A stretch of 64,000 bases of DNA from Ischnura elegans (lineage: Eukaryota; Arthropoda; Insecta; Odonata; Coenagrionidae), in contig NC_060254.1 in assembly GCF_921293095.1 (NCBI RefSeq), positions 110,384,917 through 110,448,916 on the forward strand, read 5' to 3'. Shown one piece after another: positions 23,128-35,899 of the stretch. Made by a program: the position numbers and the translations under genes. Each line of letters opens with the position of its first letter. Position 1 is the first letter of the stretch. The notes under the pieces are model-generated. The model had not been told where the DNA came from. It did no database searches and worked only from the letters and a program-made list of their open reading frames with translations.

Positions 23128-25009
23128 TTTGTTTGCTAAGTGGATGCAGACAAGACAACGATCACTCTGCAACGAAAAAACTTCATAAAATAAAGGAGAA
23201 CACTATGAAACATACAATTTGCTTCATGAACTATTATGACTTAAAATTTATGCTAATTTTAAGTGTGAGCTTGGACTGCTTGATTTATGGATGCAATTAT
23301 GTATATTACATGTAATAATGATACGGGTGTAATGATTATATATTTTGCAAGCTAAAATGGTATACGAGCCATAAACACACTTTGTCTAACAGAACTGTGA
23401 TTTAAAAATTGCTCAATTATTTTTTAAAAAATAATGTACTCGGTTCCGCATTATTACCAACGGAAAGGATTAAATTATCGAGTCGTCTCGTCAATATTAA
23501 ATGAAATTTCAAAGACTCATCATTATAATACCTAATAGCTCTTTCTCCCCGCGCTAATTCTCACAGCCCTTCAATCGCCACTCATCCGTCCGTCTGCGCA
23601 CGAAGCCAAATTTTCACACCACCCATCACCTAATAACAAAGCACTTTTTTTAAACTTAGAAGAAAAAGTGTGGCATTTTAAAAAGAGACGCGGGCTTGAG
23701 GCCAAAAGACTCCGAAACGATTTACGATACTCCTGGAGTGTGACTGCTGAGGAAGGTGCCAACGTCTAGAGCAATATCCGATGCCTCCAAAGAAGAGGAG
23801 GTCTATTTTAGCAACAGCCAACTCTTAAGAACGGAAGAACTGGATTCTTGTACCGAAAACCAAGTGTGTTACGCAATCCCGACATTTCATTGTGATCTTA
23901 TCCAGCAAGCACCTTGACAGGGATAAAGAATTATCGTGGCCTCGGGTAATTCGAATCAATTTAAAAGGTCAATGGCCTAAGATTTATCTTGTCTTGGGCT
24001 TGAGCCTTGGATCACCTAAAAGAGAAATTATTCGTCCAAATATCATAACTTAGCAGTTGTCTGAAGCTCTTACTTTGATATTTTCACTGCATACCACTGA
24101 AAATTACTGTGGGTAACCTTTTCTTTTTTTATTATTTTATACTATTTGTCGAATAACTAATGATTTTTTTTAAACCGGCACAATATTGTGGATATTATAT
24201 TATTAAATAATTTTTTCTTTAAATTTACATAAAGTTATAAATTTCCTAAACATGGAGAATAATAGGAGGAAAAGCATGGAATCTTTCCTAAATGTTTACT
24301 ATTCATAAAATTATAAATTTAGCGAAATTGTTTAAACCTATGAATTTCAAAGGTATCATTCTAGCCTACCAAATAAAAGTCGGGGACGATATGGGAAACA
24401 AGCAACCAGATGCCTTTGGGTGTCATTTTAGAGGGAGCGCTTACAAAATTCTAAGCGCAAGTCACGAAAAACAGGCGGCTTTCTTTGGATACAACGCGAG
24501 TTGGAGCACGATGATAGACACACATTACGACACGACATTACACGCACAAGTTATAATTGTGGCACAATGGCATGAAATCAAAGCAATGGATTAAAACGTG
24601 TTGCATCAAATAATAACGTTAATTTAAACTTTCTCCGATCTTTACGCATTATCGGCAAGGAAAGAACAAATAAGGTAGCTACTGCGAACCGTAACGAATA
24701 TAAATCTGCGCCTCATCTACTACTAGATGATGCAGTAACTCGGTCCCGTATCCAACAATAACTCCATTAGTCTTAAGTGAAATTTTCGTGAGTGATGTTT
24801 AACATATTCGATAAATCTCAACTTTGTAATTAGATAATTGGAGCGATGACGTTCAAATGACGCCATTTTCGCGGCTGTACCATTTCGCGGCCTTACAAAT
24901 CAGGGCCCCTGACGCCATTGAGACAAAGAGTGAGTTAATATGCAGGTATACCTATGGCGTTGGTGATGCCTGGAAATAATTTTGTTTGCAGTGCATTTCA
25001 AAGGCGGAA

Positions 25010-25400
25010 TCATACAGAGAACTCTTAACAAGTGGAGGCGATATGATACAAGTATTATCCAAGTGCGTAATAGGTAGAATCAAAGCGTTTAGAGGATAAC
25101 TTCAGTTAATTCTTTAATACATGCTTCCTGAAATGTTGCGGATCACTGTTGCGGATCAATGTTGACAAAGGAAGTCGCCATACAAACCACTCAGAAAACA
25201 CCAATGCCACTAAAATCACTAATTACTTACTAGTTATCATATTCTAAACTAGAGGAATTATACGGAGAACTATAAGCAAGTAGTGACGATAAGATAAGAC
25301 GCAAATGTATACTTAACGATCACTACTATACCCAAAGTTTTTCATGCAAATCTTACTTGAACACTGGTTTACTTCAATGTTGTGGATCACTAACGACAAG
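25010..25400 (+). repeat. Diverged tandem duplication, ~240-bp period
   Basis: ATACAGAGAACT ... CAAGTGG ... CGATATGATA (about 25012-25047) and the later TGCTTCCTGAAATGTTGCGG then ATCACT are echoed in the same order at about 25260-25300 (ATACGGAGAACT ... CAAGTAG ... CGATAAGATA) and 25360-25392 (CTTCAATGTTGTGGATCACT). Old and diverged. Confidence 0.4.
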
Positions 25401-28109
25401 TTAAATTACAGTAGAATTTTAAATCCAAAATTTATACAGCTAAAAGGGACACATCTCTATACGATAATTACCAACTCAGTATCTATTTGCTTGGGCGAGA
25501 ATAATCGATTATTTACAGCAAACGATCAATCGCTGCCCCGAACACTATTTCTCCGTGGCTGCTTCCTTCGCCTTGGTCCCCTGCGTCCCGATTCCACTTC
25601 CATTCCGAAAAATCCAATTTCCTTTTCCTTTGCTCCTTCCTTCGGATGCACCCCTGGGACCCCATCGGCTCTAATTACCGGCGCCATTTACGTACCCCTC
25701 CCCCCCCAAACTTCCTGCCCTCGCCTGCTACCAAGGCACAGGCGCCAGCATGTTTGTCCTACTTTGAGTCGATTATACGTCTCCCCCGCCCTGCTCCAAA
25801 CATCCTCTCGTTAAATGAGGGCCAATCAACAGAAAAAATGCGCAAGTGTAGGTGTACAAATTAAAAATTTTAGGAATGACTTCAAAAATGAGGGGAAATT
25901 TGTGCAATGTCTTATTTAAATGGTGGGCCATTTCATCTCAAATCAGGCAGATAGTGCAAAATCATGTCAGGTGACCATCACCGATTTCTCTGAAAGCTAT
26001 GTATATGAAAGCAGTATCCTTATGATGAATAATGATCACTTTATCTCAACTCAGAAATGAACCGTTCTACAGTTATAATCCTTTGAACAATACTGAGTCA
26101 GGCCTCTTGAGTAAAAAATGAAAAATCACATAAATGCTGATTACTAAGGAGTCATGGCCCGTAAAGTAGTGGTTATTGTTTCAATTTGAAGAGAATTCAT
26201 TTATGCACATTCTGGCATAACTTGCAAGTCATTTAAGCAATAATAAACAAATAGGACTTGTTGAGAGACTAAACATTAGTCATTATTTAACAATTTATAA
26301 CTGAAAAAGGCCACCTTTTATTTTCTTTAAAATTTCTCAGTGGGTAGTATAAATGTTCTGCAATCAATTCAAAAAATAAAAAAGGTAGTATTTTTTTACT
26401 TTTTGTTTTAAGGCATGTCGAAGTTAGGCATGTTTTCGACTCTTTCACACCAAGATTGCATACATTCAAGGGGGGGAATGTATGTAGTTTCATTCTACTT
26501 AGCATTCATAACAGTGAAAAGTTCATATCTGAATGATTGGTTACATCTATTGACTGAAAGCAAGTTCAATCTTGTTTACTTCCATGGGATCCAATGTGTG
26601 CAAACACCCACTGCTACTGGCTGGAAACGGTGAATGAGTCGCAATTTGCACTTAGTATTTTTCGATGGCACTTCACATAAGTCTTTCTTCTAATTTGGGC
26701 CATGTGGAACATTTTGATGGACCATATGGATGCGTAAACGAGACACTAATGTCATTCTCTTCTAAACACACTGCAGTGATTTTAGAAATTCACCAGGTTT
26801 TTCGGAAACTCACAATGAAGTCATTCATGGTGAGATTTTGAGTACTGTATGTCTTTATATCTGAATTTGTTAGCGTCACAGCCTGTTTGCATGTGTGGTT
26901 TGCGGAGCGAGCAATAGTTGTCCCATATCTCTTAACTACCAATACATGAAACTGTTGATTCCATGTACTACTAACACTTCAAATTTGAATGCGTTGTAAC
27001 GCTCCATGTCGGACAAATTACACGTTGAGATGGTACACTAGATTCATTTGTTTCTAATTCAGCACAAAATGATGAAATCACAACACATGCCATCACAGAT
27101 CTCAAATACTCTCACATCTTAAGCATCAAATATAACTAGAATACATCAGAATCCCGAGTGCTCAGGAATAAATTTAGTGGAACATTGGAAAGTTTACTTT
27201 TTACTTTCCTCACAATTGCTTTTCTTGGTCTTCGCGGTATTAAAACAAAACTATCACGAGTGATCAAAAACCTTCCGTAAAACTTCTCACCGGATCGTCG
27301 AGAGCACTGCAGTGACTAGCCCAATGGAGTAGCCGAACAGTCTTCACCGACACAACCCGTGTTATTATCATCCAAAGCCGAAGATTAGCGATACTCTCAT
27401 CCATGCACCTAACCTTCGTAATATTGGCGATGCGGAAATTCTTTGCACAGTTTGTAGTCGACTCGCAGTTTTCCGCTATGCTAATGTGAAATCAGTCTTC
27501 TGCTCGAATTGAAGCCATCAAAATAACCTAGAAAACGCACCTAGAACAGCATGAACAGAGAATACGGATACCTTGCGACCTGAAGACACTGCATGATAAA
27601 AAACAAGCGAAACTGCCGAAGTCGCAGAAAAAATGTACGCGAAGAAACCCAGACATTTAGGAAATGCATTAACACAACGTATTTGATTATCTGTTATTAT
27701 TATGAGCGAATTTCATTATCTTAGAGCAGAAATTAATACTAACCTCAAACGCCTGATAAATTCCAACTGAACCCAACTATCTACATGCATCACATTATCG
27801 GTGCACAACCTTTCGAAAATTTATTGTTGCCGCCTTAAAAATCTGGAAAAAAGTTCAGAAAAAATTTATACTTACTCCTACCTATCCCAAACTAACTGAC
27901 CATTCCAACGCAGTATAATTATGTATGAATATTCCGGTTTTTTGTTAAATATTTCCTTTTTTACTCATTTAAAATTATTATACTAGCATACTAAACTGAA
28001 TGCTGAGCTTTAAACTGCATAAAAAATTCCAATCGGATGCAATAATAATGATCTGAGAACAATAAAGTATATATATTATAAAGGAAATAAACATTGCTGA
28101 ACTGAACAC

Positions 28110-28500
28110 GCTATTGCGGTCCGTGAAAATTCGGCGGCTCAGGATATTTGGGCTTGAGCACAGGACGCAGCTCAACGCAGCATTAATAACGGCGACCACT
28201 AAAGGAAGGAAGGAAGGCAGGCAGGAGGAGAGCATGAAGGTAATACATTCCCTTTCTCTGCGCACCGCAAACCACAAGAGGAGAGGAAACGAGAGAGAGG
28301 GGAGGGAGGCGAAAGCGACTTTCTTCTCGCTCCCCCCACACACGACCCTCACAATCCAGAGCAGCAACACACAGGGACCAGGCACAAATACAACGGCCGA
28401 CACAAAAGAACAATGCCCTGGTCCACCGCCAAGATATTATTTTCGGGGGAAGCCGTGTATATTTACGGTCAATATAAATGCGTCCACGGGGAGGAGGAGG
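28110..28500. other. CpG- and purine-rich patch, possible promoter or 5' UTR
   Basis: A GC-richer island in AT-rich DNA, with short (GGAA)n and (GGCA)n runs near 28203-28222 and polypurine tracts. Frames of 76-141 codons on both strands overlap and look compositional. Confidence 0.35.
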
Positions 28501-31430
28501 AGGAATTATTTATAAACATAAAAAATGGCATAAAAAAGGGAACAGCATAGAAAAGAGATGACTTCATTACTTAAAAATTTAAAGCAGCCCACGAGAGAGA
28601 GACAGTACGAGGGAAACGGAGTGCACGCATTGACGCCTTGAATCTCTTCGGCAAATTTCAAAACACACAAGAGGTCCAGCAAAAATTCAGACGTTTGCAA
28701 TTGCTATTCCATCTTCACCATATTTATCAGAGTAACTTAAGTAATTCGAGATAATATCAAATCAATGGTTCGCGAATTCACTTCGTGGAACGGTGACATG
28801 ATAGAATCAAACATAAGCTTTGTTATATTCCACAGAGTATTTACTAAAAAAACTAACGGTTTCGGCCTTTTAAGGTCATTATCAAGAGGTAATAGAACCA
28901 ATGAAATTAGTTACATTGAAGTTAATGAACAAATAATGAATCGCGCATCACTCTTAACTACACATTCATACGTAAACATTAAAGTAAAATAAGACAGTGA
29001 AAAAAAAAACATTCGACCCTTACAATAAGTGTCTAAGGATATTATAAACTGCAGAAACCTCGACCCACAACAAGTGAAAATAGCAGTGGAAGATACGTTT
29101 TTAGAGCTTAAAGAATATAGAAAAAAATAAATATTTATTTATGCTCCGGGCATACCCTTGGAGCAAGAAAGAACACAATTTACAATGATTGGCTCATAAA
29201 TAAGCTCAAAGTACATGACAAAATCAAGTAATAACGATAAAGCAGTACGAGAGACAATAATGAAATAACAATAAAAACAAGGATTTAAATTTAACTACAC
29301 ACGTGATATGTAGGCAGTATTTTATGTAGGAGTTGATTTCCGCCCACCATTGAGTAAAGCCTTGTATAATTTACATTTAAATGCATGGTTGGAGCCCTTC
29401 TGTTTCTGATCCTCAGGGGGAATAATAAAAAAACAATAAAACACCGACTCGCTGCTTCAACGTGAAGGTTTGTTAGGAGAGCTCACTCCCGATACACTCA
29501 TGAATTAGAATTCCTCACGTTCAGGGTGGAAACAAAAGTTATATGTGGGCTCACCGAGCGTTTTTCTTCATAGCTTCACCTGTTTAAGCCACATAACTTC
29601 AATGATATTTTAAAAATAACTATTGAACCTTTGGTTATTCACGGAGAGAAAACAAGCTCACTTACCCGCAATTGTGATATAAGGGTTCAAAATCCGGTCA
29701 TTATTGCTTTTTCTGTCAATATAGCCATAAACGTTTATACCCCAGTATTTCTAGACTATATCACGCGGCCCTTCAACTAATTTCAACATATTCTCTTACA
29801 CAACATTTCCAGGCACTGTAGTCAATTTACTAGACACAACAAGTTACAAACATCTGCAGACATAAAGTGGCGGCAGCGACGAGACGATATCTAGAGAGCG
29901 TTGCAAGAAAATTAATCAGGGAAATTTCAATAGTAGAATAAAATCCGTATGCGCGATAAACTTAAGCACGTTCGGTGAAAATGAATGCTTGAAAGGCTTT
30001 TACCGATTATAATTGTTTCGATCCACTCTCATTGCAACCGTCAAACTGGAATGGAAAAAAGGAACTCTTGAGGCACAATATCTCATCCACGGCGAATGTT
30101 CTTAGTCTGCCCCAATTTCCCGAGCGGCGGAGAACTATCCAGATGTAGGAGGAGGTAGCGAAGTTAGTATTAATGAAGGTCCCACAGGAGCTTGATAAAA
30201 TTAATCCCTGAAAAGAACAAAATATCTCCAGGGGATCACACACTAAACACAGTACTCAACTTCAAATCCCACTCCAGGATATGAAATGACATTTTGAAGC
30301 GAAAACACCATGGGGAATTATGCTACAAAATTAATCCAGCCATGAAGATAACAAAAACACAACGACATGCGATGACTGTCGAGACAATTGAGGACATTTT
30401 CAGCACCTTCATGGTAAACTCTGAGGCGAATACAATGACATTGCGAAGGATTTAAGGGTAAAAATTAATTTCATTCATCCTTGCACAGTTCGAGGTTCCC
30501 TGGGTACATTCTCATAATTAAAACTTAATGTTGCAGACTCGTTGGTGTAGAAATCACGCAATTTAAACAGAGGACTTCTTTTTATCCAAAACTGAGCTTT
30601 CTAGATTGAAGAATAATTGCTAAACTCTCAAAATTTTAGGAGATAAGGGCCGATTTTTCGAGACAAGTATACGACCACATAGATGCTATTACCCTTGTCA
30701 CACTCTGAGTGAGTGTAATTTTAGCGTGACCGAAGAAAAGTTTTATAAAACGAATCCAAAGATAGCAATTTGTAGTGATTCCAAAGGTGAGGGTTAATGA
30801 ACCGACAGATAATAAAATTTTTACGCCCACAGATAAATTTGACACGGTATTTACAATGGTATTAAGACAGATTTCATTCGAGATTTTCCCACGAATTCGC
30901 CACTCTTACTATATTTTTTCAATGCACCTCCGTAAAAAAATTCTCGCGTGCAATTTTCCTAATTCTCGATCGAATTTTATTTTCTTACCAAAAATATAAG
31001 GCCATACCAGCACCGAGAAGTCATCCTTTTATTTTAAGAAATTTATGAAAACGCAGAAATACTGGCACCATTACGATGATTCCATCCTTATCAATATGTA
31101 AAACGAATACCACCGTAACCCAAGCGATATTACGAACCAACTAAGGGTGGAAAATAAAATTCCTCAGAAGTTCTGTAAAAATAAAATTCTCTAGTAACCG
31201 CCAGGAGAAGAATTCATTGCAAAGACACTTATTTATGAAATAACTAGCGCGCATGAAACTTGCACGAATGAAATTAGCATTTTTTTATGAAATGCACGCA
31301 CGCACACGATTTAGAAACAATTGTTCATTTGGAACATCAGTAAGGCAACCATAACCGAGATGGCATTAGAAACCATGCTCCCAAGAAGGCTGAGCTAAAA
31401 ATACGAAACTTTAGCAAACGTTGAGGCATT

Positions 31431-31638
31431 CATTAGAACAATCTTCAAAATTATTATATTGAAAATTATTACTATATTAAAAATTATTATTTATATTAAA
31501 AAGATGGTATCACAAAGAAGATTGTTCTGTAATCATTAGAACAATCTTCAAAATTATTATTTTCTTCAAAATTATTATTTTGAAGATTTTTCTAATGATT
31601 ACAGAACAATCTTCTTTGTGATAGCATCTTTTTTAATA
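31431..31638. repeat. Compound direct and inverted repeat forming a ~145-bp hairpin
   Basis: Arms 31494-31560 and 31571-31638 are near-perfect inverted copies, sharing CACAAAGAAGATTGTTCTGT and AATCATTAGA. A third partial copy (CATTAGAACAATCTTCAAAA, about 31431-31450) lies directly to the left in the same orientation as the left arm. The remainder is ATT-rich. Confidence 0.75.
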
Positions 31639-32446
31639 CATTCCTCTCTCTCAAGATTACTGTATTGCCTTATAATAACCATCAAAAATTACACATAATC
31701 TTCAAGTGAACCTAGGTTTCAAGCTTCGCGAGCAGAAAAATGTCGATAAGAACAAGTTCGCAACGCTTTCAATAAAAAAAACAGTTTGAATTCAGAGAAC
31801 GACATATTCGAATTCTGGATTAACAACGACCAACAGTACGAAAAGATTCAGACGGATAGTGGACAGTTCTAAGGACAGCGGATTGGAACGAAAAGGAGAA
31901 GGAAAAGATGAAACCAAAAATGAGACAAAAGAGGTCTCTTATGTTAGACTGGAACATTGTTGAACGAAATCTTCACGAAAGCGGAAATACATTTTCGTGG
32001 GGAAACAGAGAGCATTAGCCAGTCAATAAAAAGATTCATTCCGTAAAAGGCTGAACAGTAAGAACCAAGATAACACAAATGAGGTTTCACATATTTATTC
32101 TTCCTTTAGCTGGGTGATCAACTGCAAGGCGATGGCCTGCAACATTTTATTTACTAATAGGCATCACTGCGCTTGAAATATTTTTCTATTTCAGAAAAAT
32201 AACTTCAAGATATAAAACACAATACATGACGACAAGAGTAATACGTAGGAATGAAGCAAGCTAAACCTTATGTATTTTCTACCAGAGATTGTACTTCTAA
32301 TGAGGCTACAGATTTGTTCAACGCACAACGAAGCACCAGCGAAAAAAATCGAGAATTTTTAAGAATATAATACACAATTTAACACGTCACTACAATACAC
32401 GTTATCTTAAGGAGTACAAAATTTATCAGCGTAAAATTTACGGAGA

Positions 32447-32560
32447 AATAATAATAATAATAATAAAATTGTTTATTACTCCAACAAATAAAAGTACAGA
32501 ATAGAATTAATTACATAAAACGGAGTAACTTTAGGTAGCCATTAAGGACAACCTGTTTTT
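32447..32560 (-). repeat. Probable 3' end of a truncated retroelement with (ATT)n tail
   Basis: On the minus strand GGAGTAATAAACAATTTTAT runs directly into an (ATT)n tract (32447-32466). A poly(A)-signal-like AATAAA just before a simple-repeat tail is typical of non-LTR retroelement 3' ends. No coding part remains. Confidence 0.4.
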
Positions 32561-33714
32561 TGGCTACCATCATTTACATAGGGTCATGCTGACATATAAA
32601 CATTTGAATTGAAGCAAGTACGTATATATATTACATGGTATTATATCATAGAAAAAAATCCTCCACACTTTCCATTCTAAACAACCAAGACTGAATATTT
32701 AATTACGTCAAGGGTAAGTGTAATCACTCCCCCGAATACGAAGATCTTGCTTCGGGCATCAACTGAAAAACGTCACCGACAGTAAATGTTTCCAAAATTG
32801 CCCCTCAAACTGAGGCTAAATCCTTTAAGCGTTACATCATATCTACCAAATATTAAATTAAGTATTACCAAGTATAAATTAAGTATCCAAATAAGATAAA
32901 AAATACCTAATCAAGTAAACGCAATCACCAGTATTTCAGTCGCATTTATATCATTTTGAGATTTGGTTGAATAGATGAGCTTTCTACAAGTCTCAATTTC
33001 TGCTTGTTAAGCACGCAAAATGGAAGAGCTTATCTCTAATCGCATCTAGTCATCATCTCTATTCATTCATTCACCATGAATACCTGAAATCCCCTTGTCT
33101 CTCAATCTTATGTATTACTCCCCAAAATCTCAAGGAGCAGGTTCTTTTACATCCTAAAAGGGACCTCAGAAATTTAGCTGCGTTTTGCCTTATTTTGGAA
33201 GCCAAAAGAAGCTTTATCTCCCCCGAAAAAAAAGACCGAACGGCAAATCTCTCGTCATTTTTTTTTCGATTTGATACAACCCGCAGCAAGAAAAATATGA
33301 TGATTATCTTCCTAGCTGGATTAGCATAAAATTCCGCCTAAAGTATTCACGACGAGTACTTTCAAACCACGTTCCGCAGTAAGCCATTAAGAAGGCAGCT
33401 GCGGTCACTCCAGGCATTCGGGCGCAGGTGGGGTCGACTCGGGGTTAAGATTGAGGTCACAGGACCCATTAAGAACGGAAGAGCATGCAGGAGAAGCGAG
33501 GATTTTTTTCGTATCAGCATTTGGGTTGAGTAGAAACCTGGCGCTTAGAAGTCCCACCTGGGTCCGAAAAAACAAACACGCTGGAGTCTCCGAGGACAAC
33601 TCGTAACTACCACGGAATGACGACAGCCCATCCTAACGTGCAGAAAAGATACTGGACACCAACTCTTAATATTTTACAAATTTATTTAAAATTGACCTTT
33701 CCCCTGCAGGAGCG

Positions 33715-34255
33715 CCATCACCATTGGTCAACAATCCTAAGATTGGTTTGACGCAGTTCTCCACTGCATTCTCCTATCAGCTAGTCTTTTCACACCCACA
33801 TATATCTTCTCTTTCGCATCCTTCTTTACCTGTGGCCAATGCATTTCATTCAAGGTCTTCCTTTTCCGTTCTTGCCTTCCACTTGTCCCTCCACGATTGC
33901 CATCATAAGGCCATCTTGTCTCAAGTTATGTCCTGAAAGATTCTTCCGTCTTCTTGCCAAGGTTTTCATGAGGCTTCTCTTCTCTCCTACTCTTTTTAGG
34001 ACTTCTCCATGACAAACTCGGTCGATCCATTTGATCCTCATCATTCCTCTGTAGCACCACATTTCGAAGACCTCTACCCTTCATTTCTCCGCGGCTGTCA
34101 TTTTCCATGCCTCACTTTCGTAGAGAAGCCTACTCCAAATGTAAGTTCTATTCCTAAATTCCATAAATTTTCCTAATTTCTTTAATTCTACATTCAAATT
34201 TCCCGCTGTAAGTATATCTTTCTTTTGTTGGAATGTTCTCATCGACTGGGCAAGC
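33715..34255 (-). pseudogene. RTE-type retrotransposon relic: C-terminal part of the reverse-transcriptase polyprotein
   Basis: On the minus strand, frames 34250-34081 (FQQKKDILTAGNLNVELKK, then WSRLLYESEAWKM) and 34062-33850 (MWCYRGMMRIKWIDRVCHGE, then KRVGEKRSLMKTLARRRK, LSGHNLRQDGL and EGQVEGKNGKGRP) give the hallmark C-terminal series of RTE-class LINEs. In that series WSVALYGSETW, EMWCWRRM, IKWTDRV, RSLLKTIKRRR, GHILRHDGL and GRGRP are typical. A frameshift lies between the blocks, and stops follow GRP. The 3' end carries the commonly seen CAACAATCCTAAGATTGGTT motif (plus-strand view). Inactive, and truncated at the 5' end. Confidence 0.85.
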
Positions 34256-34349
34256 GTGTACGCGAAAAAACTCACAATACTTAGAAATAAATATAAAATG
34301 ATGACAACTCTGAAACACATTATGAATTATTTAAGATTTTACTGGAAAA

Positions 34350-34610
34350 TCGAACACAAAAACGTTTCACGGTGCCGGTGAACGGAATACAAAAACGTTT
34401 CAACGTTGTGATCGCCTATGGCTACGCCGTTCCGAAAAACGAGTATTATGTTCTTCACATTGAGGGTTGTGTTTCAATTACTCAGTCGATGGAGCAGCTC
34501 CGGAGCGTAGCGGCTGAAAACATGCGCTCACTGGACGCTCACTTCGAGCGGTCAGCCGATCTCGTGAGCGAAAACAGCGCTCACTCAGCGGCCGCATAGC
34601 GATGACATAT
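34350..34610 (+). other. CpG-rich patch with an unrecognised 75-codon frame
   Basis: The frame 34372-34599 encodes SITQSMEQLRSVAAENMRSL and ends HSAAA; its codons look balanced and Ala/Ser/Glu-rich at the C-terminus. ACAAAAACGTTTCA occurs twice (about 34355 and 34389). I recognise no family. It lies just upstream of the RTE relic, so part of an unknown repeat is possible. Confidence 0.25.
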
Positions 34611-35271
34611 GACCTGATCTGTGGTCATAAAAGATGAATTTGGATATTAGTTGTGAATATACCTCACGCATATCAGTCTTCAAATTGAAGAAGTAGCAGT
34701 GAGTACGAATTAACGTAAGTATACGTATAACACACAGTGAAGTCCAAGATTGGAAAAATATGAGGATATACTAAAAAATGATACCATGAAAGCCAATCGA
34801 TTAGGATACAAACTATCCGTTTACGTGATACGGTGTACAGCGATAAAAAACGAGAAATATACAACATTCACTTTGGTTATTTGGGTCGTAAAGGTCGTTA
34901 ACGAACCACAATTTACATCAAAGGCAATACATACAACGTGAATAAAATTTTTGACGCTAAATTTCATGAGTTTATCACAAAAAATTAAACTAACTTCCCG
35001 CTCCAACCGTAGCAACCAAGCATGACATTCAGAAGAGTTAAATCGTTCGTGACCGATTCGCTCCGATTCGATAGAACCCACACGGACGCGCGACTCACGT
35101 CCCAAAGATTACCCCCTTCGCCCCCTAGAAACTGCAGCCATTGGATTCCTCCTGACAAGTCGAATCCACACCACAATCATGAGGATAAGAATTTGATCTA
35201 AACATAATATGGTGCTGCATGATGTCGCTAATTAGAGTCACAAACAAATAAACCAACGTTGTTGTAAGCCG

Positions 35272-35316
35272 CTTCCCCTCTGTTGTTACGCAGCATACGT
35301 CACAACAGAGGGGAAG
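35272..35316. repeat. 19-bp near-perfect inverted repeat
   Basis: CTTCCCCTCTGTTGTTACG (35272-35290) pairs with 35298-35316 with one mismatch and a 7-base loop. Confidence 0.7.
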
Positions 35317-35734
35317 ATGTTGATAGAGAAAAAAACGACTTAAAACTCTTTCACACGAGCTGTTATCTCTCCCACTTCCGACGAAGTTACAACACAGATA
35401 CCTTTGACCCGAAGAGAGTATCTGTGACACAGCGATATCGACTGGTGACGACAAGAGGGTCACTCGCCAGTGAGCAAACAGCTCACAAGTGTGGAGAAAT
35501 CATTGGACGGTCTCAGCGATGGACAGATTGGAGGAGGGAGGGATGGAACAAAACAAAGAACAACAACAATAACAACCTCCCGAATCGTTCGGGGGTGGGG
35601 GTGTGAACTATCGTGCTTGTCCCTCTGTAAACTAAACCCCCCCCCCCCCCAGGCAATCCCATGCTGTTGCGGCCCTATGTCATATAAGAGGGAAAATATT
35701 TCCGGAAATTCATTTCTATTGGGAAGCGAGGCAG

Positions 35735-35898
35735 CCGATTGGGCGGAGCACTTGATTACTCACTGAAGGGTCTCAGGTTCAAACCTCGCGTGAAGCCCTC
35801 GGACACGTGAGGCCCTCTGACCCAGAAATTGCGATATTCATAAAGCTGTGGTTTAATCTGGAGTGAGTTTTACCCTCACCTTTCCTAAACAACCTCCA
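35735..35898 (+). repeat. tRNA-derived SINE copy with box A and box B
   Basis: The head carries an A-box-like GATTGGGCGGAGCACTTG and a perfect B-box palindrome GGTTCAAACC (35771-35780), as in a tRNA D-arm and T-arm. The core (GCGATATTCATAAAGCTGTG, then GAGTTTTACCCTCACCTTTC) follows about 60 bp later. Copy length is about 160 bp. Confidence 0.65.
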
Positions 35899-35899
35899 G

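Larger units (their letters stand above)
22330..28100. other. Non-coding stretch
   Basis: It contains the (AT)n at 23.1 kb and the old duplication at 25.0-25.4 kb. The 156-codon frame at 25344-25814 becomes Pro/Ser/Leu-rich after 25530 in C-rich DNA and matches no known family. No gene is supported. Confidence 0.5.
28510..33700. other. Non-coding stretch apart from the 31.5-kb hairpin and 32.4-kb retroelement tail
   Basis: No coding exon or RNA gene was recognised. Confidence 0.5.

Noticed and set aside
25344-25814. 156-codon open frame, the longest on either strand.
   Set aside because: No domain, no splice context, and the second half is biased by C-rich sequence.
35636-35651. Poly-C run considered as part of another hAT MITE.
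   Set aside because: No CAGTGGCG-type end or target duplication is found nearby.
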